64,000 nt of DNA from the NCBI GenBank assembly GCA_022315425.1, contig JAIUPT010000010.1, positions 124,001 through 188,000 on the forward strand, written 5' to 3'. Of this stretch, positions 32,920-43,617 are shown piece by piece (position 1 is the first letter of the stretch; each line of letters opens with the position of its first letter). Both the position numbers and the translations under genes were made by a program. This DNA is from Pseudevernia furfuracea. Taxonomy: Eukaryota > Ascomycota > Lecanoromycetes > Lecanorales > Parmeliaceae. The notes under the pieces are model-generated. The model was not told the DNA's origin. It saw only the letters and a program-made list of their open reading frames with translations, and made no database searches.

Positions 32920-33297
32920 ATATTGTGACATATTATGTAATCTCTAAAGCAATACGGCATGGCGGTTAATATCTCAGTGTCGTGCGGTAAGATGTGGACG
33001 GAGAAAGTAACTCTACTTTGGTTGCTGAATAAGGAGTCTAGAAAACCAGTAGAGAATCCTCTGTCATAATATTTTCTGAATGAAGCAAAGTCGACCTTCA
33101 AGTGGTTGATCATTGAATGTAAAAGAGATCTTGTGGATAACTTAGCTTCCCTATCGGCCTCAAGTGATGATCCTCAAAAGGTGATGGTAGCTTGTGGGAA
33201 TGAAAACCAGGGCACAGAAGGGTTGGTGTATAGAATGGCCACAAATGTAGGTGATCTAGAATCGGTGAATGAGAGATTCACAAGAACAGCTATTACA
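32920..33297. other. No confident gene
   Basis: A 65-codon plus-strand frame (33106-33303) of no recognisable family overlaps the start of the duplicated MADS unit. Its translated start (TTG or ATG-poor context) gives no support. Confidence 0.35.
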
Positions 33298-33960
33298 CTA
33301 TAACGTCGCTACGATATAGCATTACCCATACTGCCAAATACATGCGATGCGACATCGGATCCCTCAATATTCATGTGCCTTTCGAAGTCTCAACTGAACC
33401 AGACCTCTCGTTTGACGGTTCCTCCACCTTTGAGTTATGCGGAACTTGATGAATGATGTAATCAAAGTCTTTGGACAGTAGATTGACAGGCAACGGGTAC
33501 GAGGCTTCCTAAGCTCGGCTTAGCTCATATGTCGATACATCGGGTTCATACGTACGATTTCTGTCATGCTGGGAGGCCACTGTTCGTGATCTGTCGATCG
33601 ATAGGTATAATACCTTCCATTTCTGCGGATGATCAATGTAACGTCTGCGTGACATAATCGCGCTAGCTGATCTGCCTTTTTCATTAAGTTTGGTTTCCTT
33701 CTGGTGAACTGCTGCGCTTTTGCCTTTGCTGCGTAAGGCATTTTCTACCTTTTCTGTTAATTTGACAACAACGTCCTTAGCAGAGAACGGGTGGGGAAGT
33801 ATGTTATAGACGAGCACCAGTATATTTCTGAACTTCCTGCTCCACTTCTGGATCCCCTTCATCTCGTCTTCCTCGCACTTTTGTGTTCCTTTTTTGAATC
33901 ATCCCTCCAGCTCCATTTTTGAAAGACCCGCAAAGCTCCAATTTTGGCCCCCTTCCTTAA
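33298..33960 (-). repeat. Duplicated MADS unit, copy B (inverted relative to 17740-18372)
   Basis: Aligned by eye to 17740-18372 in reverse complement over about 640 bp, through both exons and flanks. Copy B retains more cytosines, so it is closer to the ancestral form. Confidence 0.75.
33371..33741 (-). CDS. MADS-box-like (SRF-type) small protein, copy 3
   Basis: Exon 33741-33556, a 47-nt intron (GTACGT donor, GCTTAG acceptor) and exon 33508-33371 give 107 residues without a stop. The MADS core reads FTRRKPNLMKKADQLARLCH, followed by ADVTLIIRRNGRYYTYRSTD and WPPSMTEI. The second exon encodes YPLPVNLLSKDFDY and a polar tail. It is the intact partner of the damaged copy 2. A nuclear DNA-binding role is expected from the MADS fold; no target is known. 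Confidence 0.65.
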
Positions 33961-33967
33961 ACTCCGA

Positions 33968-34352
33968 TTCTGGCACTGAAAGAGTGAGGCACCCTCTGAT
34001 TCCCTGAGTTCGTCTTTAGAAGGCTACACACCCTGAGACAGTTTGTTAACTCGAAGATTGTATAAACTTCGAGGGTAAGCAAGCTCAAAACGTCTGTAAA
34101 CTCGAAGGCTACACAACTTAAAGATACACAAATCCAAATACTGTCATAGAATTAGAAAGTACAAAATTAGAAAGTCCAATACATTTAGAAGTTCAGTATT
34201 ATCTTATTACTCTAGATAATACAGTAATATACAATGAAAAGAATACCCTTGAAGAATATACATCCTTCGAGTTAATACACTGTCTCAGGGTGTGGCCTTG
34301 TGGAGACGAACCCAGGGAAGCATAGGGTGTCCCTACTCTCTCAGTGCTAGAG
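33968..34352. mobile_element. Foldback/MITE-like element, 385 bp with about 110-bp inverted repeats
   Basis: The left arm (33968-34078) and right arm (34243-34352) are inverted copies, beginning near CTGGCACTGAAAGAGTG and its relative CTAGCACTGAGAGAGT, and sharing a CACCCTGAGACAGT core. No coding capacity in the 160-bp middle. I cannot fix the duplicated target bases with certainty. Differences between arms are mixed. Confidence 0.65.
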
Positions 34353-34469
34353 CTTTTCAAGTCGTCAAGGTATCGAGATAAACAAGTCGTAGAACAGTTG
34401 CTCTTGTATACACAATCAATCCGTGAGGCCAGGAGAATCAACAATCAGCCTAAAACTCAACGAGGCATG

Positions 34470-36813
34470 CTAAATTCTGTCAGACATGTAGATTCCATGA
34501 ACGGTCGCCGCATGATTCTTAAAATGCATCACACTGTCAAGCGTGACTGCCGCACATTCGGGATGAGGGAAAGAACAGGGTTCGCGGGGCCGAAAAGGGT
34601 GACGGCGGTCGAAGTGCCGCTGCAACGAATATTTATTGTCAAGGTTGTGAAGTCGCTTCTTCAAAGGTAGGTCGGTGTCATCGAGGTAGTAAAGGCACTG
34701 GTAGGGTTTACATCTTATAGGAAACAGATAGGGGATCGAGGAGTTCGACTCAGACTCGGACTTGACGGCGTTTAAGGGACGTTCTACGTTATCATCAGGA
34801 TCACTTTCCCTCGTCTGAATCCTCCGTGTTCGACGGGCTTTGTGAAACACTTTCTTCTGTCGGATATAGAGCGACATTATATCATCGACAATGGAGATCC
34901 GTCAATTCACATCGCCCTCGGCATCACGAGTCGACGATGGGTTGAAGAAGGCCTTCGCGATGCGTGATCGTTTCACAAACGCGTATCGAGCACGCCCTGA
35001 GATGCAAAGAATAGAACTAAGTAACTTCACATCTCCCTCGAGCTGCGCTCGCATGTCTTACATCGAAGCGATGATATCGTATTCTTTTTGAATCCGCTTA
35101 ATGAGTTCCCGCTCTCGCGCTTTGATCTTTCGATCCACGACTCATTTGATCTTCTCATACTGATCGTAGATGACTTGTCCCTATACACGATAAATGAACG
35201 TGAACTGATGTCGAATACGCTGAAACAGTTCATCTCGGCGGTCGCGAAGCTCCTGTATCTCTTTCTCCTGGCGAATATCGGCACTCTGCGCTTCGGTTAG
35301 CTCTTTGAGTCGTCGGGGGTCGATCCGTCGACTTATTCGGTTGGCCGCTTGAATCAACTCCGTCCGAGGCGCCGTACCTTCGTATGCGGCTTGGGTGTCG
35401 TATCGGATCATGCGGGACAGGTAATTGCGCTGGAAGATGGCTGAGTTCGTGTGATTCATGATTAGATTGCGAACGGCCTCATTAGAATTGGGATCATCTG
35501 GTGAATAATCGTGTTAGCTTAGGCTCCCTGGGACCAGAAGCCTTAGGGCTCATCATTGATGGCATTTCCCGTCGCTCGCCGGAGACAATAGGTCGTGAAG
35601 ACCTGTACGAAGTCAGTCTCTTCTCCTAATCGCTTGATTCACTCGTAATACTTCTCGTAGGAGAGCGCCGTGTCGGCCGAGATGGCACAGCCTCTGGTGG
35701 TTTGCACAGGCGCACGAAACAACGGTACGTCCAGTATGTCCTCTTTTCACGGGATTGGTTGGCAGTTCAGTCCCTTTAGGACGCTCAGCGTCAGAACTGT
35801 CCTGGGGTTTGTATTTGGGAAACGGTAGGCGTCGTCGTCGCAGGCGAGGTCGATAATATGAGATATTATACAAAAGATGGGGTTGCTATCGATAAAGAAT
35901 GTATAGGTTTTCCTGCATGCCCGTCAGATTAATGGACACGATTTCTTGGCGGTCACTTACGGTCTCTTGCGCTTCTTGCGAGACTTGGTTCGAGTGAGCT
36001 TCAGCTGTAAGGTGAGCACCACTTCCCCAGTACTCTTATCACGCTGGACGAACAAATCCAGGTCGCGATAGGTGATTCCGAGAAGGGCTCCGGGTCGGGA
36101 TCCAGTGAACGTCGCGACCAGCAGGATCGTTGCCAGCTGAACCCGTTGCCGTTCGTGAGGGAAAGTGTTGATATCTGTCACTCAATGGCAACGTAGCAGC
36201 TTCACGAAATCTACTGCATTCAATAAAGGCTTGTCGGTTTCGCTGTCGTCCAGCCCGTGTTCTTCGGCCAATGGACCGTTGATGAACTGTTCCAACGTTA
36301 CTCGTGTAGGAGCATCAACGTATGTGCCTTCCACTTACATTGTAGATTTGCTTCAAGGTCAACGGACTGATCCGTCGACCCTTTCATTTGATGTAGAGCT
36401 GGCTCAGTTGATGCTAGTAGGTCTCGATAGAACTGATTTTCTTGACGGAGTAGTTGTTACACATCCAATGAAAAAAGTTCCTAATTCGACTCTTCATCGA
36501 CCTTTTGAGTGTGTAATATGGATCGATGTCGACGGTGTCGCAATACCTAGAGATCAAGAATTAATAACGTGAGCAAAATGACTGTAGAATCCATATCGGA
36601 GGTGACTCACTCTCTTCACAAACCTTCGAGACGATCGATGTGTGAGTTGGTGACATCGGCGTAAAGAGTCGTGGATCGATGGCTTTTATCGAACTTCTCG
36701 TATCGCGCGTTGTAGTATTCTCGAGCTGAGAGCTGGCTTCTTGTGGAGGGGGAGGCGTGAGACGAGTTCGCGTCTTGGTTTTGAGCATGCAGCAGTGCTT
36801 TGCGACGAGCCAT
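34470..36813 (-). pseudogene. DUF3435 tyrosine recombinase, Starship captain, nine nonsense codons
   Basis: Exons 36813-36620, 36546-36339, 36286-35961, 35912 to about 35554 and 35497-34470. The N-terminus reads MARRKALLHAQNQ, then YNARYEKFDKS and CDTVDIDPYYTLK. The catalytic region holds ATFTGSRPGALLGITYRDLD, DVPLFRAPVQTTRG, YCLRRATGNAIND and VRNLIMNHTNSAIFQRNYLS; the Tyr in RNYLS is a candidate nucleophile. A C-terminal C2H2-like segment (HFDRRHPF, PCSFPHPEC, MHFKNHAATVHG) is typical of captains. Stops at 36416 (TAG), 36386, 36184, 35749 and 35641 (TGA), 35183 (TAG), 35144 (TGA), 35060 (TAA), 34904 (TGA), and a probable GT-to-AT donor at about 35553. Captains excise and insert whole Starships. 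It begins about 470 bp inside the right edge, reading inward. Confidence 0.9.
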
Positions 36814-37284
36814 CGGAGATGGCAATTAGGACGGTTGCCTGTGCGCAAAACCAGTGAAGGTGAGTCCTTGAGAATAGCAATGAATAGAGGGAAGTAAGTT
36901 GGGAAGAGAGGAAGGTAGAAGGGGGGGAGTAGGGCCATCTTTATAGGCGCCTGAAGCAGCTGGGGGATCCCAGTGTGTACACCTAGCCCCCCCCCTCTCT
37001 CTTTCTCTTCTCGCCTCTTTCCCTCCTCATCTCTGCACTGCCCGATCACGCATCGAGGATTCAATGAGCGACCCATGGTGAAGTGATGAAGATGATCAAG
37101 GAGATAATGCAGGAACGTCTTTGACTCGATGCGATCGACTAGCGCGTAAGCCTGCATGCAGCCATTGTGAGAGAGGGGGGGAGAGCGCATCAGCCGTTCA
37201 GGTGGCGTGGGGTGGGCAGGGTTCCCTGGTGCAAAAGGCGCTTAAAACAGCGTCCAAGTATACCGAAAAGGGCGACCTTTTTAC
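36814..37284 (-). promoter_or_regulatory. Captain upstream region and 5' end of the element
   Basis: GC-rich sequence between the captain ATG (36813) and the direct repeat, with pyrimidine-rich tracts around 36990-37030. The captain promoter and recombinase-binding sites should be here. The terminal inverted repeat closes it. Confidence 0.5.
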
Positions 37285-37289
37285 CGCGA
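37267..37289 (-). repeat. Right terminal inverted repeat of the giant element
   Basis: Reads TCGCGGTAAAAAGGTCGCCC then TTT on the minus strand and matches 3244-3266 at 19 of 23 positions. Its outermost five bases overlap the direct repeat, so the exact junction is ambiguous by a few bases. Confidence 0.7.
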
Positions 37290-37331
37290 TTGATATTAAT
37301 TAATAATATAATAATTAATAATAAGTAATTC
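37285..37331 (+). repeat. Right copy of the 47-bp direct repeat flanking the giant element
   Basis: Identical to 3193-3239. AT-rich host DNA continues to the right. A GTCGCG motif lies a few bases beyond both copies, so similarity extends slightly past the perfect part. Confidence 0.85.
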
Positions 37332-39715
37332 AAAGTCGCGACTTTCTCAAATTGATTAACTTTATATGTAATTCTTATATAAGAAATCGATTATAATCTT
37401 AAATTTAAGATTTTCTACTCAGACTCTATAAGAGAGATATATCGTGATAAGCTTACGAATAATTAATCTTCGAAGCGAGGTACGAGTGTAGAGCTGAGTA
37501 TAGGCATCTCTCTAAGAAAGTCTGATTTACTAAGACTAGCGTTAACGCTGATTCACACGTCGCTCTATGCTTATGCTCACTGTTCGAAAACTTCTTCGCT
37601 AACAGTTACAAAGCTTGATCGACGTAGTTCGCTTTCTAACGACTATCGAGAAATTGAAGACTACTTGATACGACCTTAAATAGAAGAGAGTTGATTTGAT
37701 TTGATTTGAACTTGAGTTTGAGAGAGCGATTGCGATAAATACGTTAATAAATGTGAAGAAGAGAAAGATAAAAGAATAAAATATATATTCGAGTCTTAAA
37801 GAACGTTTTTATTATAATCTCTTTATTATATTATATCGTCACGTTTCGTCTATCTATATCTTTGTTATTCTGTGCTTATTAATTTTAATATATTAAGTTT
37901 TTCTTATTAAGCTAACTCAGATAGAGATTATAATTAAATGTTATATATCTAGCGTACTTTTAGAAACGTAAGAGTTATTAGACTAAAAGAATTAATAATA
38001 GTCTTTAACGTCGATTAAATTATCAAATAAAATCTCGTAATATAAGATTTAAATTTTTTTATAATTCTATCTTTACTTTTCGTCTCTATTTATTTCTCTA
38101 CGTCTATATATTCAAAATTTCAAAATAAATAGAGAGCGTCGCACGTCGTAACTAAATTCGAAAAGTCTTTACTGTTACGAGCGTATCTCGTATTTCTTGA
38201 TGACATCTATCTGTGTTAGCATTTCTTTATTAACACACTATTTCTTTTAGACTTAACGTGCCTTAATAGATTCACTCAGTTATACATATATGATCTTCTC
38301 TCTTAGTATATAGTTGTTCTATATCTAGTTGTCTTATTTAATATATTTATATGACTTAACTCTATATTAATTCTAATATTTACTCGCGCTCTTCGACTCT
38401 TCTTTATAAAGATTTTCTTAAAAATATGTCTAAAAGACTTAATTTAAGATCTTATAGAGTATCGAATCGTTATAAATTATCGAAACGTATATAATAATTT
38501 TAATAATCGACTTTTTCGTAATCTTAAATGTTTAACACTTTAAACGAATAACGCGCTCGATATTCTTAAATACTTAACTTCTATTACACTTATAACGAAT
38601 AAACACGCGCTATAAGTTTTAAGTTTATATAATCAAAAATTATATTAATAACAATATTATTATATATAGTATCGTATAAGATAACTATTAGCTTATCAAA
38701 TCGTATTTCTCTACTTACGACGATTTATAGACGCGTGACGATATAACTCGCTATAATAATAAGATCGATACAAAGATTAGATCTAACTTCATAATCATCT
38801 TTATTAAAAATACGAATCTCGAACGAGTTCACTGCGACGAGAATAGAATCAGCGCGAAGCGTAATTATTTTAATCTTAAGCGTTTAAATATGTTATTCGA
38901 GAACTATATTTAAAATCGATACTTGATATTTTATATATAATTCATCGTCGATTATCGCTTACGCTTCCCATACGATTTTCTTATTAAATTAAAATAGATA
39001 GATTAAAGTATTTATTTATAAAGATCTAACGATATAAAGAAGTATTACGATCGTTAATAATATTACTATATACATATTATATTCATAAACATATATCACT
39101 AAAACGTTCTTACTCTCGATATTTTAAGTCATCTTTATATTAGCGTAGTTCGAATCTATGTTTTTAAAAATAAACGATAAGATATTAAATATTCGAATAT
39201 AAAGAACGTCTCTCTAGTTTTTATATAAGTTTAAAAATCTTAATATAATACTTTTTAATCTCTATTATTTATTAAAGTTCTAGTAGTTTATTCTATCTCT
39301 ATCTTAAACTACTTTATTAACTCTTTTTTAATTTATTAACTTCTCTTAGTTTTATTTTAAATTGTCTCGTATAAATTTAAAACGATAAATTAAAGATTAA
39401 GATATTACTTCGTAAAACGAAATTAAAAAAGATTTAATTATAAAGATATCGTCGTTAATCTCGAGATTACGATAGTTAGTCTTATACGTATATAGAAATT
39501 AATAATTATTTAATTTAAAATAAGATTAAAGATATTATAAGAGTATAACGAGTTTATTAAGTTAATATTATTTATATAACTATATAAAGATGTTATAAAT
39601 AAGCTAACGAAAGTAAAGACGCTAGAGAAATTAAGATTAATTATATCAATAAGATTTGCTACTAGTAAAGCTTATGTGATAAAAAGATCGATTTTTGACA
39701 TGTTAAGACGATGTT
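37332..39715. other. AT-rich RIP-like block, right host flank
   Basis: About 2.4 kb of strongly AT-biased DNA with no open frame of note. A hand count over the three 60-base lines starting at 38461, 38521 and 38881 gives cytosines in CpG 13, CpT 9, CpA 1 and CpC 0. This fits exhaustive RIP of an old repeat with CpG spared. The original element is not recognisable. Confidence 0.75.
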
Positions 39716-39787
39716 TTGAATGTATTCTACATAGATTGTAAAATATTCCGCTCTTCAAAAACTCAGCAAAATCAAAATATCATTATC

Positions 39788-40192
39788 TCACCTCCTCCTT
39801 TGCTTTCTATCTTTCTCGTCCTTTCCCTCTTTCTCTTTATCCTCCTCTTTCTCGTTCTCCTCCTCCTCATCTTTATCCTCCTCCTCACCTTGCCTATCCC
39901 CACTTTCCACTTGTCCTCCTCCGTAATGTCGTATGACAAGTACGCCTTGTCGAAGAAGATTATCCCTATATTGCCACGGTAACGCGAATTCCAGAAGGCA
40001 TCTCGGGGTTAGGCCACATTGACAGCGCCCGTCTATGACGCACATTCTCCGGATATTATTGTCTCCGGCGCTTTCTACCGTGATATGCTCCAGGTTATTG
40101 CACCAAGGTCCATCTTAAATCCTGTCAGCACATATCCAATACAGACACGAGAACCACTTACTATGGCATAGATGCGAGATGTCTTGGCTCAT
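39788..40192 (-). CDS. Hypothetical protein with acidic Glu/Lys-rich C-terminus
   Basis: Proposed exons 40192-40162 and 40113-39788 (GTAAGT donor, TTTAAG acceptor), 118 residues. The start MSQDISHLCH joins to NGPWCNNLEHI, then CVIDGRCQCGLTPRCLLEFA, which has six cysteines, and a long charged E/D/K tail. It begins 8 bp past the end of the Ulp1-like gene and may instead be a terminal exon of that gene. Function unknown. Confidence 0.4.
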
Positions 40193-40199
40193 TCCCAAC

Positions 40200-42157
40200 C
40201 TAGGACTTTCGAGGTGCGGCCGGGCGTGGAGGCTGGACGGGGGGGGCTGGTGGGGCTGTGACATTGGCGGCGGCGATGGCAATTTCTTGCGCTCGTGCTT
40301 GCGCGATATACTCATCGTATATATCGTGGTTCATCCGCGCGGTTCTAGCAGTCATTACATGTGCCATTCCATTGTCATTGACAGTCTTGATACGCTCATT
40401 GAAAGGCTGTGGTTTGGCGAACCCCTTGGCAAACATCCATGCCTCGATATGGCCAGCAGCGATGTTTCCCCGAAGAGCAGAGTTGATGAGACGTCGGGCA
40501 TCCTCGTATAATGCTTCGCTTGGTTGCCAGCACTCGTTGACTTTTACCCGCAAGAGATAGGCCCAACCGTTGAGGATAACATGGATTCCGCAGGCATTGA
40601 AGCCCCACATCTGCGGAGACACTTTCAGCTGCCATTCTCTTGCAAATTGTGGTCGTCGACCATCCATCCATCCGGAGTATCGGACGATGTTGCGTATTAT
40701 CCTTGTGACTATACGCCGGTTACGTGGATTGCCGTCCATGCTGTTGCTGATTTTGAAATGGACGTTGTCATCAATTCTTTCAGCGACGACCAGGATTGAG
40801 TGACCAACAGCGTGATACCAAGGTTCGTCTTTACCTTTGTGTTTGACGGAGGCGTCCACATTTGCCTTCTCGGCCTCCTCGCGGGCAACTTTCTGTTCCA
40901 TATTGCCTGAGCATCCTCGTCGGCCAGCTCCCAGTCATCAGTGTCGTCTTCTCCTTCTTCACCTACGTCAGGCATCCCACCATCAATCAGTATCGACATG
41001 ATGAATATATTTGGATCGCTGAGGCACACAAAGGGAGGCTTTTGAACACGAGCATATTGTTGCATTTCGTCCGTTGCAATTATGACGGTAGGTCCACCTG
41101 CTTGTGCTATGCCGACCGAAAGAGAAGCGATTGCAAGGCTGATATCGGCTGTAATCAGGTCTTCCCAGCTTCGCAATTGGTTATGGGAACTGCTCGAATG
41201 CTGCTGAACACCCTGAGGCCATTGGTCTTCCATGCGAACGAAGAAATGAAGCATCTCGTTCCACATATTGGAATCGTCCCTGGGGTTGACATGTCTGGCA
41301 GAGGGTTCATCCCACAGACGTTGCAAAAAGTCACGACGAGCCTGATTGGCGGCGTTCTGGGTCTGGCGCTCGGCTTCTTCCGTCCTCTCTATCGCGATCC
41401 TAGCCTTTTGAGCCCGCTCTGCCATCTCCGCCTGCTCTTCGGCTTCATCGACATCGTATAGCTCATTGTAACGTTCTTCGGCTTTCTCTTGCCTACGTAA
41501 TTGCAGATTAACATCGAACCCGTTGATTACTTCAAGGTCAATCTGCTTCTGAGTATCGAGCGTCCTGTACTTTTCACATTGGAGATTGACTCCTTTTGCG
41601 AGAACGTTGCGATCAAGTATAGCCTGTTGAGTATCGGTTTGAGAAAGAGCGGCCTCTTGAGCCTGGCGAGCTTGTTGTTCAGCAGCCTCTTGAGCCTGAA
41701 GAGCTTGTCCTTGACGAGAATCACTCGTGAGCCGAAAATTGATACCAATCTCGAGCTTTTTGACAGCCCGCACGACCTCTTCGGTAGCATCTTTTTGAGC
41801 AGCGTCCAACTCCTCTTTGGCCTTCCAGTAATCACGGCGTGCAGTGCTGACCACCTCGTCATTAACACGACTCGTTACGATCTCGATGAGGTTGCTCTTG
41901 GCGTCAAGTTGAGACCTTTGTGCGATCTCATTATGCCGTATTGCGGACTTCGCCTTATCACCGGCGTTCCGGGCTTGTTTCTCCTTCTTGGACAGCTTCA
42001 AGGTGCCTTGGTTTACGAGATCCTCGAAGTTTCCATGGGGATTCGCATTCTGTTGGCGTACGAGCTTCTCCAATTGGTCAAGTTGTTCTTGCACCTTGAC
42101 GAGCTGCTCGGCCAGCTGGGCGTCATTGAGAGGGGCCATTGTGAGAGAGCTAGCCAT
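40200..42157 (-). CDS. Coiled-coil protein with C-terminal Ulp1/C48-like cysteine protease domain
   Basis: Exons 42157-40963 and 40906-40200 (56-nt intron) give 633 residues; a one-base frameshift is the alternative to the intron. The N-terminal 300 residues are Gln/Glu/Ala-rich coiled coil (LAEQLVKVQEQLDQLEKLV, EEQAEMAERAQKARIAIERT). The C-terminal domain shows the C48 layout: His in AVGHSILVV, Asp in NSMDG, Gln in VSPQMWG and Cys in NACGIHVILNGWAYL. Ulp1-family enzymes process SUMO or other ubiquitin-like proteins. Similar coiled-coil/Ulp1-like proteins occur as expanded families near repeats in some fungi (recalled, not checked). It lies next to the AT-rich block but shows no nonsense codon. 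Confidence 0.65.
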
Positions 42158-43428
42158 TCCATGTCAGTATGCTTCACCTCAATTCCCTGAGTCTGCTACT
42201 TACAGTAATGGAGAATATTAAGAGGTCGACTGAATATAGGATGAGAGGCCTACGGAGAGTTCATCAGTTCGTGTCTCGTCGATATCAAACGTTGACAAGG
42301 ATATATAGAGTATGTTCTTCAATTATGATAACGAGTATAAGGGCGTATAAAGAAGGTATTGTAGATACTGGTAATAGCATTCATAGACTCGAACTTGTTA
42401 CTCACAGAGTGTAGGATAAGAATGCTAAGAGACGAATGTCAAGAGGTGATAGATGGCGAGAATGATATAGAGAGTGGGAGATAGAGTGTGATGAGGTAAA
42501 GGAATTGATATGTAGAGCAGTGTAGAAGGCGATGAGAAGAAGAGGAAAACTTGGGTGTGTTTTTCACTGAGGGATGCCGATGCAGGGCCCTTCTTGGACG
42601 AACGCACGATCTTGATGTACTGCTTCCCGTTGAGGGATGCCGATGCAGGGCCCTTCGAGGTCCACAGCACACGTCAGACTAAGTAACAACAGATCTTCCA
42701 TGCTACACAGCTTTGAAAGACAACTGAAGAAGAAATTTTGAGCAGAGAAGGAAAGATTAGGCTTAAACGCTAGCGCCAAACGTAGCGTATGTGATCTTCT
42801 CTGCACTGCGTATAACAAGGAACTAATATCGTACATACGCTCCATCTTGTCTTAGAACCATCATGATGTATTTATATATACTGAAGCACCCAAAGGTATC
42901 TCAATGACCTTTCATTGATATGCCCTTCAACAATAAATGAGGGTCAGACTATGGCCTGGCTGGTTTGAGCACTCTCGCCTCGATTGCCATGCGTTGTTGG
43001 CAGCCGTCCTATGTGATTTTTTATTGGAATTCTTCGACTTGAGAATACGATGGATCGGCGTCTTGATTGATGATCATGTACCCGTTGTTCACAAGAATCT
43101 CTGCTTTTCATATTTGCCGCTTTGCTCGTTGGGGCTCCTCATTGTGGTTGCCACGAAAAACCTTTCCTTTGCTTTTAGGAAAATGAAAAAGAGTCACCGA
43201 TCACTTGACGGCCAGATCACCTGGATCTAATACAAAGATTATGAAATAAAATATACTAACATGGAGCACACGACGGTCCGTCGGACCGATCCCCATATCT
43301 CAAGTAACTCCCTCCATGACTACACTCTCCCCCAACTCAAAATCTTCAACATAACCCAAGTCCAGCCCTCCGAAATCGCCATCCCCTCATCCCTTGCACG
43401 CCTCCCCCTCACGCCCTCCGTCAGCCGT
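42158..43428. other. Intergenic stretch with a 26-bp direct repeat
   Basis: A 26-bp sequence starting TGAGGGATGCCGATGC occurs at 42568-42593 and 42631-42656, 63 bp apart. Minus-strand frames over it (42845-42425) repeat a GPASASL-like segment every 21 residues, but no ATG-led gene or family is evident. A plus-strand frame at 43261-43653 is likely a shadow of the small gene below. Confidence 0.4.
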
Positions 43429-43617
43429 CTAGCGCTTTTGGTCCGCATTAGAAGTGGCTTTCGGCGGCGGCCCGTTCGATGGTGGTTCGTAGTTGGGTTG
43501 AGGTCCTGCATTGACAGGGTGGGGTTTAGGCGCGTAGTCTTTCTCGTCCGCGTTGCCGGCCGCGGCCTTGTTGGCCCGGGATTTCTTGTAGAGGCTGTAG
43601 CCGAAGGTGATGCACAT
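43429..43617 (-). CDS. Small Pro/Asn/Lys-rich protein
   Basis: An ATG at 43617 opens 62 codons (MCITFGYSLYKKSRANKAAA), followed by a Pro-rich tail. A frame extending upstream opens only on GTG at 43659, so the ATG is preferred. The short hydrophobic N-terminus then basic residues could be a membrane anchor. The protein is unnamed; such tails are common in fungi. Confidence 0.4.
   Translation of the reverse strand: MCITFGYSLYKKSRANKAAAGNADEKDYAPKPHPVNAGPQPNYEPPSNGPPPKATSNADQKR

Larger units (their letters stand above)
3240..37284 (-). mobile_element. Starship-type giant transposon (about 34 kb), RIP-damaged
   Basis: Four independent signs agree. A DUF3435 captain lies at one edge and points inward, as in Starships. 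A 47-bp perfect direct repeat brackets the region. Imperfect 23-bp terminal inverted repeats lie at the inner edges (19/23 identical). Composition switches abruptly from GC-rich element ends to AT-rich flanks on both sides. The 5' end, by the captain convention, is the right edge, so the element reads on the minus strand. Cargo includes two NLR-like genes, an FHA-kinase/APSES fusion, a chromodomain protein, MADS-like genes and nested transposons. Nonsense codons in the captain and in several cargo genes suggest the copy is defective. The family is known; this element and cargo set are inferred to be undescribed. Confidence 0.85.

Noticed and set aside
3193..37331. Reading the 47-bp direct repeats as LTRs of a retrotransposon
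   Set aside because: They are far too short for LTRs, the interior has no reverse transcriptase or integrase, and the captain plus inverted repeats fit a Starship better.
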